From Cepaea nemoralis (lineage: Eukaryota > Mollusca > Gastropoda > Stylommatophora > Helicidae): a stretch of 64,000 bases of DNA. Below, piece after piece: positions 36,301 to 48,300 of the stretch (within the stretch, counting starts at the first letter, position 1; every line of letters starts with the position of its first letter). A model generated the notes under the pieces. It was not told the origin of the DNA. It searched no databases and saw only the letters and a program-made list of their open reading frames with translations. The DNA is taken from positions 62,001 through 126,000 of the forward strand of contig JACEFZ010028297.1 in assembly GCA_014155875.1 (NCBI GenBank), in the 5' to 3' direction. The position numbers were made by a program, and so were the translations under genes.

Positions 36301-39300
36301 TCGTTCTGAACGCTAACAAATAGAAAAAAAGAACGTTGGTAAAAGACAATCGAGACAGTAAATAAATAAGGCATTACTTCATGGATTGCCCAATGTTTTC
36401 TTGACGAGTCAGACTATCTCGGGGCTCTACTGCAATCGAGAGCCGCTCGCTGTTATGTGTCAGACTATCTCAAGACGTCGATGATGTACTCCATCTCAGA
36501 AGGGACCCAACCAAGGGTTGAAGCACGGTACTGAGCATCCCAAGAAGAGAGACTACCTGAGAAGAAACTCCCTAACTACCTGTGAGATTTTGTTGTGCCC
36601 TATCGAGGCCCTGTGAGATTTTGTTGTGCCCTATTGAGGCCCTGTGAGGTTTTGTTGTGCCCTATCGAGGCCCTGTGAGATTTTGTTGTGCCCTATCGAG
36701 GCCCTGTGAGATTTTGTTGTGCCGTATCGAGGCCTGTGGACTACAGTCGAGCATTTTTGGTCCTTACAGAACCCGCTTTGTCGATCTTAATTCAAGTACT
36801 CGAGTACCGGCTTTCTCAAACTCAGTAGACAGAGACATAGACGCCAGGAACTTCATTTTCGGTTGGAAAGATAACCTCAACAAGAAAAAAAAAAAGGGGG
36901 TAACATATTAGATAGAAAATAATTGAATTCTTTAGTTAATTAATTTAGATATTAATAAGAAGTGATTGTTTGTTTGCTTGTATAGGTATAAATATTTCAG
37001 CTTAGAAGACTCATCACAGCACAGTGGAGAATCAGGCATATTTCAGCTGAACTCAGGACAAGTTTTTTTTTTCTCCAGGTACCAAAGAAATATACTGAAG
37101 AAGAAGTGAAAATATTGTTTCAGGTTGATAGATATTTCAAAGCAAGTTAATATGAATTACCTGTGTGGGGAATTACAACGTCTTAGTACCTGGTTAGGGG
37201 AATTAAAGGTGTCAATTACGGAAGTAGAGAATTTTGTGGAAACATTGAAAAACAGAACGACTAGACAAGACCCTTATAGAATTATGGTAGACTGTAATGG
37301 AGTAGGAAAGAATAACAGGAGACAGCCGTTGCTTAATAAAGACAAAAGACAATATGGTTATGACGAACCAAGGCCAAATGCTTATAGGGTAAAAGACGGT
37401 GAGAACAGACGTAATGGTGAAAGGTCGGACTGGTATAGCAGTTATAAATACAACAATGGGTGTGAGAGAAACTTTTCAGGGAAATCATGGAACTGGCCCT
37501 CTCACAGTGCAACCGCTAGAAAAAGACGTAACGACTGGTTTGAAAAGAGACAAAGACAATATTTGAAGTCAGGATCGAAGGACAGAGTAGAACACAAAGA
37601 TAAGAATTCAACGACTCCTAAAGTACTGGCCAATATTAGGATTGAACAGGAAAAGAAGACGAAGATATTAGTAAAGAAAAGAAACCGAGAGACACAGACG
37701 CAGGCAGGTAATACGATAGAAAATAGTACACAGACTCAGGTAGATACAGTAGAGAAAAAGGTCCAGGTACAACCAGCCAGCAAGATAACAAAGGGAAGTC
37801 AAACTGACTTAATAGAAACTCAGGCAAAATCAACTCATTTGACTAAGGGAGACAAGGTTGAAGTTAAGAAAGATAGACAGATGAGAACCAAGGACGAAAG
37901 AAAGCCAAAGAGGAAAAGTATTGAAGAAAGGAATAGTAGTATGATAGTAAATAGAGGTACTGCCGTGTCAAGGTCCTCAGATATAGACATAAAACTAATT
38001 CCCAAATGGTGTAGGAATATTAGCTGGCAGAGTTCAGATTACGGAGAAGATATTCCTACAGCCGCATATTATAGTGATGCTGAAACAGATATTATTACTG
38101 ATGATTCGGAGAATGAGAGAGCTGCACTACGAGCAGATCCTGAATCGAAGCGTGATGTTCCCTCATACGGTGTAGTTACTGGTAGACAGACGGACAGAGT
38201 TTTAGTTAATGACTCTTTAGAAGTAGATACCAGTTTATATGACAAGAAAGTAGGGAAGGTTAAGGGACGAAGACCAAGAAAGAGAAAGAAACTCAGACGT
38301 TCTAAAGGTGACTATGGAAATGGAATTGACGTGGCTGCGGTGAACTACTATAATGAATCTGATGAGGGAACTATTGTCAGTGTGTCATCTGAAGACGAAA
38401 TGGGGAAGTACAAACGTTACGTAAGGTATATAGGAAACAGTGAGCAGACCGACGCAAATAAAGGAAATAGAAAGAAAACATGTAAGAAGAAGAATAGTGA
38501 TAGACAGATAGCGGGAATTTACTCAACGACAGAAAGTGACTTAAGTAAAATAGAAGACCTTATGACCTTAAGACCTGAGTACTTTAACAGGTTGACAACA
38601 GATAGTGATGATGACATAATAAGAGAAAGACGGATTAATGTATTGAGAGACAATGAAATATTTAACTTGGACACACTCTATAACGGTTAAAATTCCATGT
38701 GGGAAGAAGGAAAATGAAATAGTTTTGGATTATGAGAAGAACTGCGGTTTGAGCATATAGGTATATGAGCTGTCTAAAATAGGCAGATGAATTTTTTGGT
38801 GTAGCATGGTACAGGGTAGGCGATGGTGTTGTTGAGGATAGTGAAGTACGGCAAATGATATTCCACGTGGATTACGAAATACAGGATATCGTGTGTTTGG
38901 TTGTGATGTAGGGAGAGTAAACTAGGTAAAAATACTCCTTTGTCCAGAATGGAAAGAATGGAGAGTTAATCAGCTTGACTGATGTATAACTGATGTGATT
39001 AAAATAGAGTAGATTCAGCACAGAATTAGTAGAGGATGAAGCTTTGTACTAGAAATGGTTCGACTCAGAGCTGTGACGTGATGTCTGAGATAGTTTTGCT
39101 TGTTGGTTTGAGAAGAAAGAATAGTATGGTTGACAGGTGAATCGAGAGTGTCTGGTGAGGAGATATAGATTGAGGAGGAATTGAGTATCCTGTGTGTAAA
39201 ATAGCCAGTTGAACGCGAGAATATTAAGAGTAAAAGACTGTAGAAGTTGATGCTTAAAGAATACGAGTTACGTCGTGCTTGTAGAGAAGTATAGAATGAT

Positions 39301-42300
39301 AGTTACGAGATTAGTGACCTGTTGGAATGAAGTTTGTTTGAGAGATAGTTGATAGTGCTATAAATGAGATATAAGAAAGCAGTGAATTGAGAAAGTCCTC
39401 TGGAATAATTCGTCTGGTTGTGCGTTGTTCATACGTGAGTATAACTGTAGTCAGACAGCTGTTCGTCGTGATGAAGGAAGTAGGAGAGAGGTGTGGTGAC
39501 GTCGCCTAAGTGAAATACATAGATAAAATGTAAGAGTGGCGTTGATATGGCTTGTGTCGAGGTGTGTAGAGGAGATCAATACGCTTAGGTTGTGGTGAGT
39601 GATTGCTGGAATGTTGAGGTGGCGTCTAAAGTGTTTTTTTGTAGTAATAGTATGGAGATGTTAGGTTGTCGCGATGCGAGAGTAGTCGTGAGATGAGAGC
39701 GAGGTTGTGTGTCATAGTCTGTATGAATATGAGAAGAGTGGTTGATAAGTGACGTTGATAAAATGTGGAACATAGTGTATGCGAAAATCGAGAGATAGAA
39801 AGAAAATGATTGGAGAATTGTGATGTCTTTTCGTAGAATATCTGACGTTGGAAGGAAATTATGGAAGTTATATGACGAAAACGGAGTTAACATTCTGAAT
39901 GATGTTTCATAAGACATGTTTAGTATTCTTAACAGGAACGAGAAAAGAGAGGTCTGCTGTCAGTTATAAGTGGCGTGGGTTGCAGTTCTGAAAGAATTCC
40001 GATAAATAAGAGTGAAAGATACGGAGGTAAACAAGGTTAGTAAAATGAATGTTGGAGAACGTGTTCTGAGGAGGGTGACCGGTTTGATTATAGTCACGAT
40101 GCAAGAGTGCTAGGAAAGACTTGAGGATAGCTTAGAGTAGTCGTGGTGAGATGTTAGAAAGTAATGATACGTTAAGTAATTGCGTCGGGTAGACGAGAAA
40201 ATTAGAAGTAGAATTAGTTGTTTTGGTGAGAGGTCTATAGTAAATAGACAAGTTTTTTTTGATGGGAGTAGCATGGTGGAGATACTGTAGTTAACAGTAA
40301 TGATTAGGAACTTGTAGTGATGTTTGGTACAAAGCCAAGGGAAACAATTGGTGTGCCGAGCCACAGGTTAGTAGGTAGATGACGGCTGGTACATTGAGAT
40401 GACATTGGAATAATCGCCACATTAGTAATAGAATATATGAGTCGACCTGTAGTTTACAGTGCTTGCTTAAGAGGATATTTTAGATGTTATGATGTATTAG
40501 GAGTTAGGCTGGAAAAAGATAGAAAATTGTGAGGGGAGATAATCAATGTTTGACTTCCAGAAAAAGGAACGGTCAGTTGTTGAGTAGTGATTTTGGTTGA
40601 GGGGAACAAGTATTGTTCCGCGTTATGATGGTCTGTAGTTAACAGATATACATACTTGGAGGTGAAGTGTTTTGTTTTCTCGGTCATAGAAATACTGGAA
40701 TGACCTGTATAAATAGATATGCGTTACGTTACTTAGTATGAGAGGCCAATGTTGGTGGGCCACTGTACGTAGTAATTTTAAGAGTTTTTTTTAAAAATCG
40801 TGGGTTATTCACTCTGAGTTTTATGAGTCATGAGTCATATATAATATGTTTTTATGCTTGAGTTGGTACTGGAAAATGATGGCTATTATTTGATTGTTTT
40901 ATTGAGCCTAAGTTTCAATGCCTCATATATAATAAGTTTTTTTTGCTTGATTTGGTCCTGTAAAATGATTGTTATTATTTTAGAATAGGGTTATTGTGTT
41001 CTTAGACTGTTGTGTACAAACTATTGGTCCGTAAAAGAGACCAGTAGTATTAGGTAACAATAGAATAGGATGTATGTTGCATCATCATCACCATCATCAT
41101 CATACCTTTAGTTGAGTTGAGGGGAAACATAAATGATTGTTATAAAAATTTGGGGGGGATATGACGTTCTGTTGTGTTTTATTTCGCTGTTTTGTATGTT
41201 AAATAGTAGTTAATTAAGTTATGTTTAATTTACAGGGTTTTGTCTAGAATAAAGAAAATACAGGGGTTTTTAATTAGGACCCTTCGTTCAGAAAAGAGTT
41301 AATAAAACTACTGAGAGCTAATAGAGAGACACATTCTCTTGGTGAAGAATAAGTGCATGGGTGTTTGGTTGCTGTGATAATCAGCGTAGAGAGGTTAATA
41401 TGGATATGAAGTGTTGGAAACATACGACGGGGTTACTACACAAGTAAAATGGTTATGGGAAAGTTTAGAGATACACTAAAGTCAGCATTAATTAGAAAAA
41501 TATGGGATTGGAAACCACATGGGAGAAGAAAAGATTAATGAATACAGCAGTAGAGTAAATGAGGGGAAAGTTTTGAACATAGTTTCCGTGGGGTCAGAAG
41601 AGCCATGATATACACGAAATTGCTGGGTCATAGAAGAATAAGAAGATTACCCCAGACAAAGAATAAACATGAATTGGATCCATGTTTGATTAGACACTGT
41701 AGATAACAGTACAATAGGAAAGGGGTGTAAGTGTGTTAGTGAGAAATGAACATAGGGGAGACATAATGACATGGGGTTTTTGAGAGTCCGTAATATATGG
41801 ACTGAGATAAAGTCGATTGCAAGTAGTCACAGACAGGAGTTAGGAGTAGTATAAGGTTGCTGTTGATAACGGCATAAGTGGAGGTTTTAGTAGATATGCC
41901 CATAAGAAATGGACATTAAGAGAGAATATTTGACTGAGGTATAGGAGAAGATTAGTTATGCGAGGTGATGAGGTTATGTGAGGTGATGTGTATAATGTTG
42001 GAGGAGGTCTTAAGGGATAATAGACCTTTTTAATTGTGTCCTCGAGATGTGTTTTGTGGTTAACATTACAATGTGAGGTTGAGGTAAGGTAGTGTCTGTA
42101 ATATATAGACACTTGGAAGTGAAGAATATTTTTGATGATTGGTATTTGATGCTGTAGATAGCAGCGTAAACTGTTACCATAATGAGTGGTACTGTGGGAG
42201 ATATAAGTGTTTTAGACTTTATTACATAAAGTCTCAAATGACATAGGGGGGTAAAGGGGTGTGTGATTTAGGTGAGTGTAGTTTTTTTGAAAGAGTTCTA

Positions 42301-45300
42301 CTTCTTCTTTTAAATTCCGGTGGCCACCGATTCTTTGTCTTCCTATCGTGTGAAAGTGATTTCAGGTTAGTTGAAAGTGGAGAATTAGTGGGGTTGGTGA
42401 GGATAAAAGGGAGTTGGTATCAGCGTTTGAAATGGTAAGCGGATTGCTTATGAAGTGGAAAAGAAGTATTTAAGAAGATGTGTTATGATGTATTGTATAA
42501 AGTTGAGATTTAAATGTTATTAAGGATATGTAAATATGTTATGTTTGTTTGAAGGGCCAGAAACGAAGAAGAAGTGGGTTGACTATATAGCAGGGGAAAG
42601 AGTTAAAGAAATAGAATATTTACTTAAGTTGGAGTTGGTTTGGGGAAGATTAGAGGAACTGTGAGAAGTAAGGAAAAAGAGGGAATAGAGTAAGGGGATT
42701 AGGAGTAAAGATTTTTCCTTTATAAGGAAAATTCTTTAGTAAACATAGGGAGGTGTAACAGTAGTGGAGTATTAGGGTATTAGGATCTAGTGGGAAACAG
42801 CTACAGCACGATTGAGCATCGGAGGAGAATGGGGGGGGGATGCTCAAGTCGTGACGTAGTGGGTTGTCAGGGGACAGTCAACATCCCGCCTGAGAACTGG
42901 GAAGAAGCCATGTTGTCATCGTGAAGTAAATAAACAGTCTTTGAATAAAAACCCAGTCTTTGTTGGTTCTGTACTGTGGTACATTCCATCCATGTCCTCC
43001 CCACATTCATCATTTCTGTTTCTACTTCTCTTCATGTGATTGTGGGCACCCTCTATTTCTTTTTCCTTGTGGATTCCAGACAAAGGTCATTCTAGTTAAA
43101 CTATTCTCAGGTTTTCTCATTGTAAGTCCTATCCATTGTCTTTTCTTCACCTCTTGACTCTCTGGTATTTGTCTTTCTCTCCATGAGTTCTACATTGGTG
43201 ATTCTGTCATACCATTTTAATCTTTCTATTTTGCACATGCCCCAATTAATGAATGTTTGCAGTTTATGTGTAATTATTTTAGTTGTTCTCCATGTATCTG
43301 ATTCACACAGTAATACCGACTTAAAATTACAATTAAATATTAAAAGTTACTGTAGCCTTCTGTATTTTAGTTTGATATCATCAATGTATCATTGTACAAT
43401 CACATGGAATGACACTATCCAGTGCCGCCCATCGAGCGCTGGAGTTATTCCTCCCCACAACACTTGACGGCAGAAGTGGAAGATGATGATAATCGTCATC
43501 TACTCCTACATCTTTGTGTATGTTGCTACCTAGATATGTCTTTGATTCCATTCTTGAAGTGAGTTTGACTAAGGGAGCTGGATTTGCTAGATTTAAATAT
43601 TTTTTTTTCCTAGACATTTTTAAACCTAACTGTCGTGAACTCTCATCCAACGTTTTTAGTTTGTCTTGCATCTGATTTTCTGTGTGAGACAGGAGGGCAA
43701 TGTTATCAGCGAAGTCCGGGTCATCATGCTGCTTTGTCAGAGAAGTTATAGTTGACATTAGTTATATTAATTTTCTGTGCCAAGCAATGTATCATGTGTA
43801 ATTGGATATTCCTCAGGTGTACCGATCAACACACCATGTGTGATGGGCTATTCCTAATGTGTACCCATAATGCCACATGAGCGATTGGCTATTCCTCCCC
43901 ACAACACTTGACGGCAGAAGTGGAAGATGATGATAATCGTCATCTACTCCTACATCTTTGTGTATGTTGCTACCTAGATATGTCTTTGATTCCATTCTTG
44001 AAGTGAGTTTGACTAAGGGAGCTGGATTTGCTAGATTTAAATATTTTTTTTTCCTAGACATTTTTAAACCTAACTGTCGTGAACTCTCATCCAACGTTTT
44101 TAGTTTGTCTTGCATCTGATTTTCTGTGTGAGACAGGAGGGCAATGTTATCAGCGAAGTCCGGGTCATCATGCTGCTTTGTCAGAGAAGTTATAGTTGAC
44201 ATTAGTTATATTAATTTTCTGTGCCAAGCAATGTATCATGTGTAATTGGATATTCCTCAGGTGTACCGATCAACACACCATGTGTGATGGGCTATTCCTA
44301 ATGTGTACCCATAATGCCACATGAGCGATTGGCTATTCCTCACATGTACCGATCAACATGCCATGTGTGATCATACTTCTTACGTTTTTTCCCCCCAAAA
44401 AATCTAAAGAAATCTGATGATGTATTTGTTACTTTAAAAGATGTAAATATTTGGCCTGTTTGAAAGCAATACAGTTGTGATTTTGATTTTGTCCTATCCC
44501 TCATCCCTTCTTCAGCAGCTGTTGATACCCTCTGTGACTGAAAGGCTTAATGTGTTGATACTTTCTTATTCTTTAAAAGAATAATAACAATATGGGATCA
44601 GTCAGTGATGCCACACACACATGCAAACAAGACACAAAACAGACCATCATGTAAGGATCATCAACAAGAGGATAGAAGAAATCTGTTGTCTGAACAAGTG
44701 AAAGTCCACCATGGCGCAGAGGGGTGATAGAGGAGTCCATTCCAATGCCTGAAAAAGAAATGCAAACAACACCAAAATTAATGCCATGCTTACTAAGTTC
44801 TGGAAGTGGCATCATTGATAAAATTTAGTGAGTTGACTGCTGTTTCCTCATGTCTTTGGCTCAGTACACCTGACTTTGACAAGCATTTCTCCCGGTTTGC
44901 TTTCCTTGGCCTTTGACTGACCCCAATCTACAATCAAGGCAGCAGGTTTGTGAATCGCTACATCTGACCCCTATCCCTTGATCTATTTGACATGAGAGAC
45001 CCTACCAGCAGATGTGCTACTGTCGACATAGCTCTTGAGGTCATGCATCTCCACAGATCTCTGTTCCTAGTATTCTGGATGAATTCTTTTGATGTTTACC
45101 TCCGTTTCACTGTCTCAAGCCATCCAGTAAATATTCTGTCTGTGTTTGCCTCTTCTACCGCTGACATTTTCAGCTGTTACGATATGTTTTACCACTTCTA
45201 TCATTACATGACCACAGAAGATTATTTTATTTATCTCTTTCTTATCTCTTTCTTATAGCTGAATATTTGTTTGTGCTCGCTTGCTTTGAACTCAACGTAG

Positions 45301-48300
45301 TCCGTTTGACTCAGGACTCCGAAGGTTGTGGATTCGATTCCGGGCCACGTCCTTCGGTTCATGGGTGAAATTTTTCGGAGACTCCATTGGGTTGTTGCTA
45401 GAGCTACGGAGTTTGTGCTTTCTGCGACGCTTTCCGCGCTGCGGAAAGAGGCCGAGCCATATGGGATAAAACTCGGTGCAATTAAGTCAACCCTGTCGAC
45501 TTTTAAGCGACTTTTTTTCAATGTAGTCCATACACACTACTTCTAGTAGTGCTAGACAATTTTGCTTGTGGATTAGCTTTTACCTATTAAGTGTCCCTCA
45601 CCATCAGGCGAACCCACTCCGACTTCAGAGGCACTTGTAATTAACATCCCCAAGTCAAAGACGATAGGTCAACATTTTATTCAAACTGTCCGGTGTAGGG
45701 GTTGAACCACTTACTTCGGCATCAGCACACTGAATGTTTAATATGTAATTAATATGTTTAATGTGTAATGCATACATTCTTATCCATTTGGCCAGGCTGA
45801 CCTAATAGTTGAATATAATGTTCTATTTTCATTAGCCTTTTCCAGTCATTTATTAGTTGCTACATGTCCGTTGTTTTCAAGTTCTTTCTATATTTGTTCT
45901 TCACATTCCAAGGTTGAATCATATGCCATAAGTAGAAAAGTTCTGTATAACATTCTAGAACTCTTTACATTGGACATATAATGGTCGATCAGGAGTAGAA
46001 CAATTCAGGCTGCCCAGTCACCATGACATTTGGAAATTGTTACCTAGCGCCCGAATGTTAAATCATTTTCTTAACTCATAATTGCAACAACAAAAATAAT
46101 TGTGGTTTCTGTTAAAAAGAGGCTGACTTCTGAAGCACATTTAGTTTTTTTTTATACCTCTCAGTGAGAATTTACCCATTGTTTTCCTAACTTTTGTGTG
46201 ATTATATAGTTTTGTTGGTATATTTGTATAAAAGTTGTGTTCATGCACCAGAGATAATTGTGTTACTGAGAATTTTCAGCTAACCTCACACTTTTATAAG
46301 CCATAACTTTCCAAATAAAATATGTGAGTTTATACGTGTTTCTCTGCAGAATATTAACATACACTGCCTAAACTGTGTGCTGTATCAACAAGAGTGTTTA
46401 ATAAGATACATAAATGAATTTAACACCAGAATACACTGCAGGGTTTCAAGAGGAAATAATGAATTATGCTGCAAAACAGTTGTTCTTTCAACTTCTGCTG
46501 TATCCACTTTACTGCACTTAAAATCCTGGCTGCATTTCTGCCTTATATTCAAAACTGATAGTTATTTTAAGACAAGTATCTATCATGTTCAATATAAGAC
46601 AGACAACGTCAGTGCACATTAGGTATTCCAATGTGTGCTCAGTACTCAGATGCAGCAGTCATCCTAAAGTATTTCTGCTCACTTTTCCCATAAAGAATTT
46701 GTTATTTCTCCTCTCTTGATCTCAATGTCGGCAGCGGTGTGCTTGACCGGGCTTCACTCCCAATGTGTACAGTCAGGCTAGCATCAGACGCTGCCAGCCA
46801 AATCCATGCTGAATTTATATATGGTGCAGAAAGGTTGCCAGGTGTTGAAGCAGGAGAAGGAAACTTAGAATTAATTAGGTCTTTTAGAATATTGTTCCTG
46901 ACACTGCCTACTAAGTCAATTATTTTATATAAAAACGTTTAATTAAGTTTAACTAAATTAGTGCTGTGGTATTCTCTTTTGGGAGACCCGGGTTCGAATC
47001 CTTGGTAAAATGTGAATGTTTTTAATGTCAGGGGCAAAAATAAAACCATAACCTGCACAGTATGCTGCGACTGCACTAACCAGGCTGCCTTAATTCCTCA
47101 GGTTCAGGACCCGCCTGACCTACACTGCAAGGTACTTCCGGTCCCCAACAAGGAGGATAGGCGATTGAGCTGTTAAGGCCTCTCCTCAGGAGTGTTTATG
47201 CTTGTGGCTATGGTTTGCTTACACATTTGTTTCATGTTGGACTGGTAGTGCATGGTTCCATTGCCCTGCTACTGAGTTGAGTGCATGGAGCGACACTGTG
47301 AGCTGTGAATTTTGGGTGGAGTGCTTTTACATCTGTCAGTGTTTGTATAGTGACCTACATGTTCAGAAAAATGCAGTCGTTGAACTAACTGGATGCTTTA
47401 TGCAGTAATGTGTGGCTGCTGGTTTTCTAGTGAATGCTGCTTACATGGACAATGAACTGTATTTTTTCTTTGTGGCAGACTTTTGTGTTGGCATTCTGGC
47501 ATAGTATACCTGTGCAGACTGTTGATTTGTCGAGGCTCCTGTCTGTTCCACTTTTCACATGGGGTAGTGAGGAGCATTTTGTGATATTCATTGGCACTGG
47601 AACGGAGCTTAATGGGGTGACCCTTTGCCATGAAGTTGGAGCCGCAACTGACCATAGGCAGTAGAGGACAATCCTGTGGTTGTGGATATTTTTTTTATCT
47701 CACACCACAAGGGTACTCAGTGAATATTCTAGATTCGTGTTTGATTGCTATATTTGGGGTGGGGGATAGATTAGAGCTAGAAATTAAAGGAATGAGAACC
47801 CATATGATAAAACATATGGTTTTTGAAAAACTATATATTCATATTTTCTTTCACTGCCATTGACTTCACTGAGCAGTGTATAAATTAATTAGATGCAGAT
47901 GATCGAAATGCAAAGCATCCTTGAAGAGTATGATTGTAATTTTCTAATTTGGTAGTTTTTAGCTTCAGAAATGTTGGCTTCGAAATATGTTCTTCTTCTA
48001 TGAAAGCCACCTCCTACTATGAGATTTATATTGAGCGCCTTTCAAAATTCGGCGTTAGATTAGGTCACGTGAACACTTCACTTGGTTGTGTTCAAAAACG
48101 TCCGGACGCCATATTGACTTATTGGAGATGGAATGGATTTTTACTCAAACATGCAATAAACTGCCATTTGTTTATATTTTACGTTAAACTCCATGCCGTT
48201 GAACTCTGTATTAAAAATCTGCAATAAACATACACATTTTGTGCTCATACACAATGAACTAATACAAATAATACGTTTATATTTTTCTTGGAAATTGAAT

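Larger units (their letters stand above)
35466..42983 (+). mobile_element. 7.5-kb LTR retrotransposon without recognisable pol
   Basis: Two near-identical LTRs (35466-35694 and 42754-42983; TG...CA) enclose 7.06 kb, and the 4-base duplication TTCC flanks the whole. Right after the left LTR is TTTTGGAGCC...ACCGAGGATTCGAGCC, which looks like the complement of a tRNA 3' part and may hold the primer-binding site. AACATAGGGAGG just before the right LTR is a fair polypurine tract. Only one long frame (37125-38690) exists. No aspartic protease, RT (YxDD), RNase H or integrase motif was seen in any frame, so movement would need proteins from elsewhere. Confidence 0.85.
35370..44334 (-). mobile_element. 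LINE (RTE-like) split by LTR element
   Basis: The 3' end lies at 35370-35465 and continues at 42984 after the LTR element. On the minus strand 43758-43381 and 44202-43813 encode '[14 protein letters not shown]' and '[18 protein letters not shown]', then '[18 protein letters not shown]'. The catalytic box reads FADN, so the second catalytic Asp is lost. Near 43070-43000 there is a degenerate C-terminal 'WNPQGKR' region. The segment 43447-44334 is a tandem duplication. Confidence 0.78.

Noticed and set aside
38691..42753. Minus-strand Ser/Thr/His-rich frames as genes inside the LTR element
   Set aside because: They are antisense to the element, overlap each other and have no motif; they reflect strand composition.
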